Shown here: piece after piece, positions 1-13,944 of the stretch
Position numbering within the stretch: the stretch's first letter is position 1
Layout: every line of letters begins with the position of its first letter
DNA from: Glandiceps talaboti
Taxonomy: Eukaryota; Hemichordata; Enteropneusta; Spengelidae
Length of the DNA: 64,000 nt
NCBI RefSeq assembly: GCF_964340395.1
Contig: NC_135564.1
Location: forward strand, 2,767,001 to 2,831,000
Direction of reading: 5' to 3'
Notes under the pieces: generated by a model
The model's database searches: none
Told to the model about the DNA's origin: nothing
What the model saw: the letters and a program-made list of their open reading frames with translations, nothing else
Position numbers and translations under genes: made by a program

Positions 1-741
1 ATGTACCAGTCTGGTAATTAGTCAAAATTTAACAAGCTGAAGGCTAAAATTGTAAACTTAAACTTAAACTTAATAACTTAATATTGTACTTTGATTACAT
101 TTTCACTGTCTTTGAATTACGATTTGACTTCTAAAAACAGAAGTATGTCCTTGAAATGTTAATAAAATTCCTGAATTGTGACCTCAAAGAGTTACTGCTG
201 TGACCTTATTATGTAATATACAATTTATAGCATAGACTATAGATGAATCGTCCACCACAGTCCTTGAGAGACTTTTTTTAGTCTTATAAATCTTCAAATG
301 TTGTGAGTTTGTAATTTACATTTAGTTTATGATAGGAAAATGTTGCCCTTCATTTTTCCCCAATTACTAGTACTCTAGCTCCCAAGGTTGGGCGTATACA
401 TGCACAGACTGTTTCAAAATCAATCACTCATGTTATCAGTTCGTGTTTTTGAAAAGTTAGTTTAATTCAAAGAAGAAAGTCTGCTTATAAAGAACGTCAA
501 AGATGAATGGCGAAATCAAATTAATTATTCAATTACCAGTCTATGCTTTCTAAGCCTGGATTCACATATTGTTAGCACCATCTTACACTGTTACAGTCAA
601 ACATTGCACCAAGAGATCATGTTGTTCTGGTGTGTGAGAATTAAAATACCAAGAAAGGTAAGTAAATGTACACAGAAAATACTCCTATCTTTGTCTCACA
701 TCAACATCCATCAGGATTAAACAAACTATTTAAAAGAAAAT

Positions 742-843
742 AACAATAATAATATTTATTTCTTAAAAAACGCCTTCCATGTAAAAAGACATCTCAAGGC
801 GCTGTACAACACAATCATAAAACATACGTAATAATCAGTAAAA
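742..843 (-). mobile_element. SINE/LINE 3' tail, type C
   Basis: Minus strand: TATGTTTTATGATTGTGTTG, AGCGCCTTGAGATG, AAGGCGTTTTTTAAGAAATA, then an ATT-rich end. GCGCCTTGAGATG tails are shared by SINEs that use L2-type LINE machinery. About 60 bp match 28590-28675. Confidence 0.65.
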
Positions 844-1448
844 TCAGAACCCAAAAACGTGAAGGGAAAAAATGAACAGAACAGTTTAAGAATAAGATAT
901 CTATGAAAGGTAGCTGTCAGGTGTTATATTCATCAAACTAGCTACAAGCATAAGAAACATAATATCCCAAGGCACAATCGTCAGTTCAAATGAAAAATTA
1001 TAAGTTTTTAAGTAGGGCAAGTGTTCATTATAATGTCGTCATTAGATGCATTATAATTTATAGATTAAGATTAACACCACTTGACCTTGTTATGTTTGCA
1101 ATTATCCCTATCTCTAAATATTACATTATATAAAAGTTTAATCTTCAGCGATCTATTATCTCTATTATAACTGCAATACCTTTAAGTAGGACATATCTTG
1201 GCCAGTTGTCTTACATATAATAACTAATTATACTCTTAATGCTGTATGTGATCCTTGAGTATTTGTAATCCCCCCCCCCCTCAGTAAAACTAAAATGTTT
1301 ATAGACAGTATATGTCATATGAATTTTTATGATGGTATTAAACTGATGACAAATGTTTGGATTTAATATACCTATGAAAGCTGTACTTGTTGTAACTGGA
1401 GTATTTTGGGGATCGTTTTGTTTCATATCATATAGGCTTGATGTTACA

Positions 1449-1725
1449 CACAGGGGCCTCAGGCTCAGTTAGTTTTGTTTATGAAACAAACAAATGCAAA
1501 CAAACAAATAAATAAATAAATAAACAAACAAACTCATAAACAAATAAAAACACACAAATAAATAAATAAATAAACAAGCAAACAAACAAATACTGACCCC
1601 CAAAATAGTCACAATTGTGATTATTTTGTTTGTTTGTTTGTTTGTTTGTTTGTTTGTTTATTCATTTATTTGTTAGTATTTGTTTGTTTTCGTAAACAAA
1701 ACTTACTGAGCCTGAGCCCCCTGTG
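1449..1725. mobile_element. Foldback MITE with 60-bp inverted ends
   Basis: Left end CACAGGGGCCTCAGGCTCAG and right end (reverse complement) CACAGGGGGCTCAGGCTCAG both continue into GTTTTGTTTA and AAACAAACAAA. The interior is AAAC/AAAT repeats on the left arm and GTTT repeats on the right arm, so the 277-bp element is almost wholly self-complementary. Flanks TGTTACA and GTTATACA are similar but not an exact target duplication. Confidence 0.75.
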
Positions 1726-2113
1726 GTTATACATTGAATTATATTGAATCACCTCTAGGTAAACTATGAGAGTCACTGTACACCGTATGTGATAGCATAA
1801 AGATGATGAGATATAACATTGAGTTATTACCTACTAGTAAAATAAGAAGGATAGTTTTTACACCATATTTTGATCTCTTTAATGCATTACTTATTATATA
1901 AAATACAGACATCAATAATAGATTATCAGGCACAGCAGTTGTTTATTTTAAAATTAGAAATCAATTTTTAGTAAATGCATAGTTGTTTATTGTTTCAGGT
2001 ACAGCTGTTGTAACGTTAAAGATGTGTAGGGGAATAATGAGTAGTAACTAATATTGAGATGTTTTGTTTGGGTTGCAAAAAAAAAGAAAAAAAGAAACGT
2101 TTAATCAGATCAT

Positions 2114-2400
2114 GTTCATTAATTCTCAGTACATGTAATAGCATTTTACCTCATGCTAGAGGGTTAAAATAGAACAACAACTTAGGTTGACTTATTCTCG
2201 GTACCTGTACTAGCATTTTATCTTATACTAGAGGGGTCAAAATAGAACAAGGACGTTAACTTATTCTCACATGCACCTATATCAATGCATGTGAAGTGTG
2301 TGGAGCAGAATTTATGGTGTAAAACTTATGGTGTCGACCAAGAAATCGAATGTTTGTTATTTTTATGATGCCCCTAGGCAGTCATATTCTATTTCAAGGC
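2114..2400 (-). mobile_element. Element carrying 68-bp tandem units, copy with two units
   Basis: Minus strand: a ~150-bp head (GAAATAGAATATGACTGCCT, ATTTCTTGGTCGACACCATA) followed by two tandem ~68-bp units with TTGTTCTATTTTGACCC, CTCTAG and GCTATTACATGTACTGAGAA. Same head at 32449 and 56464. Confidence 0.75.
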
Positions 2401-2485
2401 CTGAAAATTGCAACAAAATCCCTGTAAACTCTTTTCAATAATAACTTTATTGCTTGACTATATGTTGATTGGGTATAATAAGGTA

Positions 2486-2536
<51 letters not shown>
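2486..2536. repeat. (AAC)n microsatellite
   Basis: Pure AAC triplets, about 17 units. Confidence 0.97.
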
Positions 2537-3235
2537 ACTTACTGTAGTAGAGACAGTAACATTACACAAATTCTGTTAAAATGAATTTAAGAAAATAGAC
2601 AACTTTTTAGAAATCAGCCTAGAGTAAGATTTTCATTGTCATAATCTTGATACAAGAAACTCAAAAATAAAATTGTCTAAAAATAACCTGTATGTTCTAA
2701 GTGTATTCTGTCCTTGCAGACTATGCATACAACTATTTCAATAAATTCTTCACATTTCATTATGTAGTTATCTTAATTGAAATTTTCAATGTTGCTATAA
2801 AGAATTTCAGATTTAATACGACAAATATTTTTCTTTCAATTCTTTGCAATATATAGCAAGAAAGCAATTCAAATAATGTTGGTTATGATAAAAATTTGTC
2901 CTTTTCTACTCCTTGCAATATTGGAAGAAATCAATTCAGATAATAATCTTTACAATAAAATTGAAATTCTTCACAATGTTGGATTAATTTATCAAGGAAC
3001 TGTCTCCAGATGTTGTTTATTATCATAAATATTTTATCTCTTCCAACTTCTTGCAGTATAGCTAAGACATGTTTCAGTATGTCAAATATTCAATAGAGGA
3101 AGAGAATTAATCCAGAGATTTATATATCTATCTGACTCAACATTCTGGTGAATGACATTTTCAAACGAGACAGCTGCAGGAGTCTCTGCCAGGCAAGAAC
3201 GAAGAGTACCAGATAAATGTTCATTGAGAATAATT

Positions 3236-3476
<241 letters not shown>

Positions 3477-4250
3477 ATTCCTTATAACAATGCTAGGAAG
3501 CGTAGCCTGCTAACTACACTGACTGTATAACTTCCATAGCTGTCATCTTGCTATCATAGAACAAAGGGATGTGTAATGTTGCCTGGATTAAGGATGTATG
3601 CCAGTGACATGCCCACCAACTGTCAAATAATGTTGCTATGGTCAATAAGCATCTTTTCCACACACTATACTCTCTTGATACAAAGAAAATATATACTGGC
3701 AACATAATTGGCAAAGGTAATTCTGTATCCATCCATACAAGCAAGATGGAATAAAAGAAGTAATATCATTCATATTCATTAAACATCATATTCTATGTAT
3801 CACTATACAAGCTAGCTTAAGATTACGTGTCCCTATGTTATGGACATCACAGTCAGCACAGTAAACAGGCTATAGGAAGTGTATCAGACAGTACTCATAT
3901 CTTCACGGAGTCATTTTCTTGAAAACTGTTGACACAGATAACACAGCCATGGTTATCAATCATATTTTTTCACATAATTTCCTGAAATTATTTTGATTAA
4001 TATCTATAATGGCTAAGCGCTACTGGCCCACACATTATTCATAATCATGTTTGTTTAGGGTGATAGTCATAAAATGAAATTGAAGATTCTTTTCAATGTT
4101 ATAAAGAGAAGTGTGATATGAAAAATACTAATGATTTATTACAGCTGTAGTACATCATCAAATATATTTCTATTAAGTGACAGCAGTGAATGGCATGTTT
4201 ATCTGTTCACAAAGGGAGTATATGAAATATGACATATGTAATATGCATAT

Positions 4251-4395
<145 letters not shown>

Positions 4396-4459
4396 AATAG
4401 ATATATCCCTCTCTAAATATTAAGATAAACATATTTCAGAATACATAATTATACATTCA

Positions 4460-4460
<1 letters not shown>

Positions 4461-4524
<64 letters not shown>
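4461..4524. repeat. (CTGT)n microsatellite
   Basis: About 16 CTGT units. Confidence 0.97.
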
Positions 4525-5087
4525 TTTATCTGTCTGTCTATCTATATGTTATATGTATATACTATATAATATAATATTTACCTATTACTTTATATCATAT
4601 ATACATATAATACATGTAAAATGTATCTTATATACGATTCAATTTGTAAAAGATTTAAGTTGTCGTTCATAATTCACATATGTACTGTAGTTTTTCTTAA
4701 ACTGATCGTGTCGTTTTTCTTAAACTGATCGTGTCCTCTTTCTTAAGGTGATCGTGTAGTCTTTCTTAAGGTGAGCATCCAGTTGTCAAATGAGACTCCA
4801 AGAGAGGAATGAGTCATCTAATAGTTTTCACTTAATTTTGTTTTGAAGACTCACACAAATCTCTCACAAATTCTCTCTTCTGATAATAAGGTGTATTCAA
4901 CTAAACAGATTGCTTTCAAATAGGCTAAGTATTGAATTCTCAGCTCTATCTGAGATAGATGGGATTTGTTTTCATACTCCTAGATACTCAACCTGAGTAA
5001 ATACACAGAAAGAAGATTTAGGTTTGGATGTTTTTCATGATATAGAGTGATATATTCCTAATCTAGTTAAAAGCAGAAAAAATGGTC

Positions 5088-5455
5088 AGGCCTAATAAAA
5101 AAAATTGTGTGGTTCTGATTACACTCAATTTTAGAACAGGTGGGGTAGGTAGATTTTTTATTTTATTATATTACATATTTTTGTTCTGTGTGAGTGCCTA
5201 GTTCAGGTTTTCCATTGTTTTCCAAATGGTCTCTGTGTTGTTTATTTCTTCCTATCAGATGTACACACATTACAGATTGGAAGAACATTTATTTTGTCTT
5301 TTTAAATTGCTGTCAGTTTCTGCATCCACTATTTCTTGTGAGACTTCACAATTCTGCGATTTGATTATTTTTTTCTTGAATACTTAAAAATTAGGGTTGG
5401 CAGTGAAAAGCTAGGAGGGGTGAACCAGAACCAAACAATTATTTTTTCTAGGCCT
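5088..5455 (+). mobile_element. MITE, AGGCCTA family, copy 1
   Basis: 368 bp. Ends AGGCCTAATAAAAAAAATTG and, inverted, AGGCCTAGAAAAAATAATTG, both followed by TGGTTCTG. A second copy in opposite orientation lies at 30169-30533 with matching order of internal segments. Confidence 0.85.
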
Positions 5456-5965
5456 CATGTCATACATTGATATATGGGATTTTGATAAAATAATATTGCT
5501 TGCTGTCAAAAATGATACAATTTTTTTCTTCTAATTATCGCAATTCTTACTTTGAGTGACTGGTCTTACATGTCTAATTCATACCTCAATTTATTTATAT
5601 GTTTATTCGTTCATAACTCTTCAATGATTCATTCATTAAGAAAACCATTCATAGTTGCATGTACATAAATTTTCATGTAATTCTGTTAATGGTGTGGTGC
5701 ATGCCAGTGCATATTTAAACACAGTGAATAATCACCAAAACACACAGACAGAAAATTAATGAATTAACTCCTTAGTTGCTGCCTATCACTTTTACTCTTA
5801 GACTATTTCTTTCATGTTTGTGGGTTTTTTATCTATTAATTACCTAAATTGACTGCATACACAGACACACACAGACACAGAGATACAGAGACACAAAAAC
5901 CAACCAATCGGATAAATTAAGGTATCTTTATTTGGGAGATGAAACACTGGTACCTTTTGTTTTAC

Positions 5966-6044
5966 CTCTGTCTCTGTCTCTGCCTCTGTCTCTGTCTCTC
6001 TCTCTGTCTCTCTCTGTCTCTCTCTCTCTCTCTCTGTCTCTGTC

Positions 6045-6133
<89 letters not shown>
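5966..6133. repeat. (CT)n / (CTGTCT)n microsatellite
   Basis: CTGTCT-rich in the first third, then pure CT. Confidence 0.97.
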
Positions 6134-6134
<1 letters not shown>

Positions 6135-7485
6135 ATATCAAATTTATGATATTACAAGGAATATGATTGAAAATAAATGTCACCACCAAGGTTATATCTA
6201 AAATGGTTCTTCACTATGATGTATTTATTTCCAGTACGTGACTTCAAGTGCCAATTATATCATAAAATTATACCACCATCATCTTTAATTGAAGCATAAT
6301 ATCTTTCGATGTATTTCCTACACATAATGAATAATTCTTAAAGGATATATTAAAGGTTACCCAAACACTATAAAAAGGAGGTAGAAAGGAAAGGGAATAA
6401 AAAATTAGAATAAGAAATTATACAATTTGAAATTCAAATTCGGCTACAATCAATAAATTTACATTCAAGTTTATAGATTAGGATTAAAATTTAACATGAA
6501 AAAACTGGGTTTTTTTTTTAGAAATGCGGTAAAATTTTGTCCAGAATAAAAGAATAATCCTCTGTAATCCTTCTGATTCAACTGATAAGATATCACTCAT
6601 TTGAGAACCTGGGAATGAATCATGGGCCTTTACAAATATGTCTTTATTATCTATCTCCCACACAGTAGGATCTTCCACACACAAACAACATGTGACTCAT
6701 AGTGATTCTTACTGCTGAAATTACTGATTCAGAAGTAATTACACAAATAAATCTTCCCTGACTCAAGAAATAAAATAAGAAATAAAACTAGAATGAAAAT
6801 AGAAACAAACAGTCAGGGCTGAATCATAGTTCAAGTCTGGTGGTCATCACTCTCAAGAATTGCTGTCATTTTTGATTAACTTTTATACTCAAATTAAAAT
6901 GTGAACAGGTGACTGTAAAATTTGAAAGTTAATAAAAGAAATTTTGAAGGGCTGAATGTCTAACTATAAATTTGAAATTACAGATTTAGGACTTTTTATT
7001 CTATTTGATTCCCTAGTGTATATATCATAAGGCTGAATCATATGGCCATGGACATAATATGCATGGATTGTCAATTTCAGTTATGATTTTTTTTCACTAC
7101 ATTAATTTATTGTATCATATATTTAATATTTCAGACAGTATGTGTGAGAGACAGAACAGAGTCTGAAAGAGGTATCAAACAGGGGTACTAGGGGTTCTAG
7201 TAATTTCTTGTTCTCTCTTAAACAAGATTGTTACCCCAAGTGTGTTGATTTAATTGCTCTCATGTGATTTATGTCTTCTCTCTGAACAAGGTAGCAGTTA
7301 GAACAGTGTCAGAATTATAATCATCAATTTTCTAGCACAACTATACGTTCTCTGGGAGTTTCTGTAGAAGTGCCAGGCCTTGACTGTGTGTGAGAGAAAT
7401 CCTGCTGGGTGTCTGTATACTGAACTACCATTACATATTCTTTGTCAGAAGGAAATCTTCAGCTTTGTCATGGCTTTCCTCTGTT

Positions 7486-7662
7486 GTCTAGTCTAGTCTC
7501 TTGACGGAAGCATTACAATTTACACCTCCATGCACTCACTGCATTGCCATCCTTAGGTCTAGTCCCTATAGGGAATCGTTACGATTTGCACCTCCACTCA
7601 CTACATTGGCATCCCTATACGGAATCATTATGATTTACACCTCCTGGCCTCCAGACTAATTG
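7486..7662 (+). repeat. TAGTCTAG short-element cluster, copy 1
   Basis: Contains about three diverged tandem pieces of a unit with TCTAGTCCCTATAGGGAATC, GTTACGATTTGCACCTCCA and CCAGACTAA. The same unit recurs at 15108-15288 and 26746-26802. Confidence 0.6.
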
Positions 7663-7950
7663 TTTTGATGGTCTAACTTTTATCCATGGTAGCTAGGTCA
7701 AAGGAAAACCAATGAGATAGATGAAAACATCTCACTGAAAGTGATGACGTAATAGATTTTAAGACCTCCAAGCTATATATAGTGTCATTTTAGTAAGTGA
7801 TGAATACACAAAACAGACGTCTCCATTAATCTGATAGAAAAAATGCTATACACAGAAAAATATCAGATTTCTACGCTTGATAAAATTGATGAGTTTGTGA
7901 GAGTGCATGAATAAATACTTCTGATTGTAATTTTATTTGAAATAAATAGT

Positions 7951-7958
7951 TGGTGTGT

Positions 7959-8014
<56 letters not shown>

Positions 8015-8041
8015 ACGCATGGGTGTGTATGTGTGTGTTTG

Positions 8042-8077
<36 letters not shown>

Positions 8078-8137
8078 TCTATATGTATGTGTGTGTTTGT
8101 CTATATGTGTGTATGAGTGTGAGTGTGTGCTAAAAAT
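7951..8137. repeat. (TG)n microsatellite, interrupted
   Basis: TG runs broken by TATG, TTTGTCTATG and one GCACGCATGGG. Confidence 0.97.
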
Positions 8138-8493
8138 ATAAACTCTATATGTGCTGTGTGGTCTTGACCAGTTCTTGTCTTAGAGATAAAAGTTTGATTT
8201 TGCATCACATGTTACTTGAAATGCCATCCACAGGTAATACAATATATTCAAAGACACCAATACCTGTAAGTGATATGAAAATGGACACTTTAATGGAATC
8301 CTTAATTAAATCCTAACATCCTTATAATTTTATCAAGTGCATGAAGACAAATAATATTTATCAGGTTTATTCTGAAGGCATTTGACAGAGAAAAAACACT
8401 GCTTTGTAGTTCAAAATTGATAGTGTCTCACAAAAATATTTGCTCTGTGTAGAAAATGTTACCTCAAAGTCATGTTTTAATCAGATAAAGTTG

Positions 8494-8773
8494 TTATAAT
8501 AATAATAATCTTTATTCATCCAAATAAATTCGGAAATTTGTTGAATGGTCGCCGCAAGAGCAGCGCCCTAGTGCCCTAGTGTTGAAGAAGCAGGAGGCAA
8601 CCGGAGTGCCCGGGGAAAACCTGCGTTGTTCGGCAGGGTCAAACTGAGCATCACCCTTCTTACATACAGACCTGGTTAAATTTTAAATCAAACCCAGCTG
8701 ACACCTGGCGGGTTCAAACCCAGACTGCAGAGGTAAGAGGTGTATGAGCTAACCGCTCGGCCACCGACAACCC
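8494..8773 (-). mobile_element. tRNA-derived SINE, type B
   Basis: On the minus strand the head reads GGTGGCCGAGCGGTTAGCTC (A box) and GGGTTTGAACCC (B box), spaced as in a tRNA with a long variable arm (Leu/Ser type). A body follows, then an ATT-repeat tail at 8494-8512. The head cannot fold as a working tRNA end to end. A diverged second copy is at 28044-28264. Confidence 0.8.
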
Positions 8774-9945
8774 AACTTTTCCTAACTTTTGGTTTGTTTT
8801 GGATATAAAGTATAATAGTTAAATGTAATGTGTTGTCAGGATAATGACATGTGACTGTAGACACAGTTTTGCCATAAACCTTGCACATTGCATCTATCCA
8901 CACCATTACAGGGACATCAATATACCAATTAATTTATCAAACTTGTTAAAAATATATCAAATTTTATAAACATACAAACCACAACATCTTATTTTTGTTA
9001 ATTGTTTATCCATCAAGTTGTTATTTCAGGATACAAATATATTGGTATTGTAAAGTAAATATGACTATTCACTTGTAAAGTAAATATGACTATTCACTTT
9101 ACAATTTTTTTGAAATCATACAAATTGATTTGAGTGCCTATAGACATTTCCCTACGAGATCACAGGAATCATATTTGTCAGTGAAATACTTTGATCTGCA
9201 AAAAAACATAAAAGTTTAACAAGTAACTGTTCATATTAGTAAATGATGAAATTAGTAAATGATGAAATTAGTAAATGATGAATGAGTTGTGCACTAGATC
9301 TGCCTAACCTCTGGATTGTTCTGTTTCCATTTTTAAACGTTTTTTTTTTGTTATGTCAAGATTTACCTCATTACCTTCATTTTCTTGTTTGACTATGTAA
9401 CTGTTCCTTCTTTTGTTTATGAAATAAATAAAAAAATATTTAAAAAAAAAAACCTCTTCATACTGATTTCCTGACGGGAGAATTGTAAAACAATTTATAA
9501 TTTAATTGTGGCCTACATTACCTAACTCTATTTAAAGTTTCATAAATGGTAACATTATACTTGTATCATATTTGAGAGAACTGATTCTTACTCGGTGACA
9601 TACACAGTATTAAATAACACGTATGAAATCAAATCTCTTTATTGTACTCTCTCTCTCTGTAACAAACTATGACAAAGTCCTGGATAGGTCAACCTCTATG
9701 TCATAGCAGTGACAGTCTCATTTCTCTAATGTTAAAGTTTATAAACTAAGGTTATCTTTAATTGAAATTTATTCATATCATACTTGAAAACTGTTAGTAA
9801 TCTCCTCCCAACATTCTCTTCCTCTCCTGAAAAAAATATTAAAAAACGACACACGTGTGGATTGAATGACAAAAACAAATCATTCCAAATAATAAATGAA
9901 CAAAAAAGATGATATATTGGTGTAAGAAAATCAGACAGAGACAGA

Positions 9946-9947
9946 CA

Positions 9948-9993
<46 letters not shown>

Positions 9994-10052
9994 GAGTGGA
10001 GGGATACATAGATATATAGATAGATAAATAGATAGACAGACAGATAGGTAGG

Positions 10053-10088
<36 letters not shown>

Positions 10089-10150
10089 CAGACATAGATA
10101 GACATAGATAGATTATATTGTAGGTAGGTAGATACACACACACACACACA
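9946..10150. repeat. (GATA)n microsatellite with a CA end
   Basis: GATA/TAGA units with GACA and GGTA variants, ending in (AC)n. Confidence 0.97.
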
Positions 10151-10794
10151 CAACACTAAAATCTAAACTTAATCTTTATGTTGCTTTTTTTTCTATTTAA
10201 AACTTTTAATTAGTGTTTGTACTTTCCCAAGTCCTTATAATCTAAAGTGGTATTGACGTGTGAATACAAAGATCCAACACATCACTGAAATACAATCTCT
10301 ACAGAGATGGAAAACTGTCACATATTGAAATGAATGCATAGAGATTAATAATGAATAGCTTATGGCCTGTGGCTTGGAAAGATAGGAAGAAAATGATTGA
10401 AAGGCTGTGTAATAATATCTGCAAAATCTTGGGTATCACAGGAGTCAGATATATTATTTACAATCTTATAAAGTAGTATTACTATGTCCATGATATTCAT
10501 ATCAATGTATATAGATAATAAATATTACAAATTGTAAACAGTCAAAGTAATGAAAAATATAAATTATGCAATCATATCTACATATTAGCTGATAGAATGA
10601 TATTGATATAAAAGATTTTAATATTACTGGATGGTAAGCCAGACTTTACACAAGTTTATACGGATTACAGCTAATATTACTGTATAAGAAAACATGTATA
10701 AATTGTATAGTGTTATGCTTCTAAAAGGTTTTCATCTAACATATGGTGGTTTCACAGGATTATGAAATGTATATGCACACATTATAAATTCTAA

Positions 10795-10945
10795 GATATA
10801 CTCATAGCCATTAATAATGTGACACAGCCCCATGATGTGGCAAGTGCTTGCAGTGTTCTCTGTGGTTGCACTTTTCATGAGCATTATAGGGAGTGAAAGT
10901 GCAGATGAAAACACTATAAACTTTCAGTGCAAATACTAGAGTATA
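10795..10945 (+). repeat. Interspersed repeat, copy 1
   Basis: AAGTGCTTGCAGTGTTCT, GAGTGAAAGTGCAG, GAAAACAC and GTGCAAATACT match the reverse complement of 53680-53800. Nature unknown. Confidence 0.5.
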
Positions 10946-11749
10946 ACTCACACAGCATAGAGTTATGTGATTATTACACATATGCTCATCCAAAGTGGCA
11001 AATTTCCATAAAAATCATGCTGTGTGATCACGCAATTTTGTGTGCAAGGAATGATCTCTCCCTCATTTACATATTATTTGCATACAGCAAGGCAAAATAA
11101 TGTGTTCAATAGTACACTGGTGTGCAAATATCTACTAGTATGTATGCTGCACTGGTGCAAGTAATGACTGGTACATATGATGCTAATACTGAGTGGAATA
11201 TAATGGCAATTATTTTTATGGGATGAAATAAATGAGATGATAAAATATAGTGGTCGCAATGACCCTACCAAAATTTAAAACACTTTTTCACCTGACTGAA
11301 CCGTCATATGCAGTAATTTCAAAACTTGTCAGGTAATATAATCTGAATCTAATGATCTATTTCACAGGCTTAACCTGATAAAATGATTAGTACATTTTCA
11401 TTTTTTTTTCATATTTCATCTTGTCAATCATGTACAGTATAATGCTAATGGTCTACAAATGACAGCCAATCATCATCATGGCATCATTGTACCAATGTTG
11501 CTATGGTAACATTTCCATTCTCAGGATTCATCTTGAGATACTTTGTCAAGAAATTTCATGTGTTTGTTTAAAAAAGGCACATGGAGATGGGGGTGTATCA
11601 TATCAGAATCATAAATATATCAATTTATGAGTAGAGATAAAGTTTCCTTTTTGGCAATCTAGTTTAACTTGAGTACCTAGCATTCATTTGACTGAGACAC
11701 CATCTGGTTTTTTCTACATATTTCAAGCTGTGTTTGATATACACTGTAT

Positions 11750-11890
11750 AGCATTGCACTTCCATTTAAACTTTTATTTTGTGCATGCTGTGTTGTTTGG
11801 TTTGTACAATTTTATTGTTAGAGTCTGTTAATGGGACTCATCCCATTGGTCATCCTTGGAAATAAATAAATTAATAAACAAATAAACAAA
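11750..11890 (+). mobile_element. Probable LINE 3' end
   Basis: Ends GGGACTCATCCCATTGG, TCATCCTTGGAAATAAATAA with a short AAAT/AAAC tail, the form of non-LTR 3' ends. No coding part is left. Confidence 0.4.
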
Positions 11891-13344
11891 TAATTAATTA
11901 ATTAATTAATTAATAATTATCACACAAACAACAGGATTTATCAGAGCTGAATACGTTATTCGTTGGTGACTTGTGGTTTGACGAATAAATTAACTTATGG
12001 CGATATTAGATCAGTGCTATATATCATGTGATATAATAACAGTCAGGCAGAATATTTTGTAAAATCTTAAAAAATGTTTAATGAAAGATCTGTTTGTGTT
12101 TTTGTCCAGTTTTGTCTCTCATGTTGATATTCTTGTTATAATAGTATGCATTTAATGAACAGACCTCAGCTGGATACAAGGAGGTGACAATATAATGATC
12201 CTGGATAAAATCAATTGAAGTGAATCCTTGTAGAAATCCAACAGCTGCAAAGGCAGGATTTTCTAGCAATAAATATCAAAATAAAACACTTTCCTGTAGT
12301 CTACTATGGATAAGTGTTAATTGGATGGCAGTGAATGCACTGAGTTACTTGATCAATAAACACTGTAACATCAACCCTTATTGGATCTACATCTTTTTAA
12401 AGAACTTGGTTTTAGAGAAAGAAACCAACGAACTAAAGTACTTTGCACACATCTTACAGAGGTTAGTTATTTGAAAGCCGGGGCTGCCTTACACTGGTGA
12501 AGTTTATTTCAGGTCATGACCTTGGGGTAACCCATTGACATCATCATTTGATGGTGTGTCACCATGGTGATCCTATTGTTCTCATTACAATGGTCTATGC
12601 ATGATGCCAACAAAGGATTGCATGTTCTTGACCTTGACCTGGGAATTACAGCTTACTCATCCCTGACTGTTGCCATAGTAACAGACAGTAGACTGACAGC
12701 TGCATGTACATTATTCTATTCTATTATTGTACTAGATTTGCCAGACTGTGTTGTACAATGACTACATACAAGCTGATACCTTGCACCTTGCTTTAATATA
12801 TACCTTCATTCAGACCATTGTGATTAAAGTAAAACATAATATGAAACCTACCAACCAATCTCGTTTTAATCTGATGAATATTCTCGGGTAAAGATATGAA
12901 CACAAAGGAAAATTATTGCCTTTTTAATAATTTGTATCAATCCATAATCAGCTGGGATGTGATGGGAGGCAAGGGTTCTAATCGTGGAACACAGAACAAA
13001 TTATTTTTTCCCAATAAAGGAGCACTCCTCTGCACTCTTCAATGTCAGGTTTAGTATATGGTAAACTATCATAACTCTTAGCTTCCGATACCACTGTACA
13101 AAGTGCACTTTAAGTATACAATCACAAATCATGATGATCCTGTCATTTTATACTAATTTGTATGAATTAATACTCCTCAACATCAGCTGTGGATGAAATT
13201 ATAATTTTACAGTGATATTAAACTCACCATAAACATTGATGGCTTGTACTGAAGCATGTGTCAAAGTTATAAGTAACAATCAAAAAATAATTTATATATC
13301 AATTTATTACAGTAATCAAAGTCAGTGACATTGACTGGACAATA

Positions 13345-13500
13345 TATCATTTATACAAAACATATCTCTGTCTGTACCATAGAACTCAGTAACTTCTCAT
13401 TTATACAAGACATATCTCTGTCTGTACCATAGAGCTCAGTCACTTCTCATTTATACAAGACATATCTCTGTCTGTACCATAGAGCTCAGTGACTTCTCAG
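13345..13500. repeat. 50-bp tandem repeat, three copies
   Basis: CATATCTCTGTCTGTACCAT, AGAGCTCAGT and ACTTCTCATTTATACAAGA repeat with a 50-bp step. Confidence 0.85.
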
Positions 13501-13879
13501 ATAAGTCCATCTGGGTTATCTCTACCATTTAATATACACTGCAAACACAAAGCCTCTTCTGAAACACAAAGCTAGGATTACCCTGTCACTGTTAGGCCAA
13601 AAAAAGAAAGAATTGTTTCTGGTCTGGATAATGTCTAAAGTGGTGCGATGATATGATTTTTTTCCTTAAATTAATTTTCAACAAACCTGTCCCTCAATGT
13701 ACATATACTATTTATGACAGTTACTGTTCTTTTATTTTATTTAGTACTTTAGAGCAAGTGTGTACATGTGAGACAGATTTTATTAGCTTGTTCATGATTG
13801 GCTCTGCAGTTGTCTTCACTGAAGTAGGGAGGGTTATTTTTGTGTTTCTCCATGGATCTGCAGACTGCATAGACTGGAC

Positions 13880-13898
13880 AAACACACACACACACACA

Positions 13899-13942
<44 letters not shown>
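13880..13942. repeat. (CA)n microsatellite
   Basis: About 31 units with one CATA. Confidence 0.97.

Positions 13943-13944
<2 letters not shown>

Noticed and set aside
3514-3744. 76-codon minus frame with a protein-like composition
   Set aside because: No family recognised, no convincing splice sites or neighbours; length is within chance for this base composition.
8690-8773. Possible tRNA-Leu/Ser gene (A and B boxes)
   Set aside because: Acceptor-stem halves do not pair, and the sequence continues into a body and ATT tail shared with 28044-28264, so it is a SINE head.
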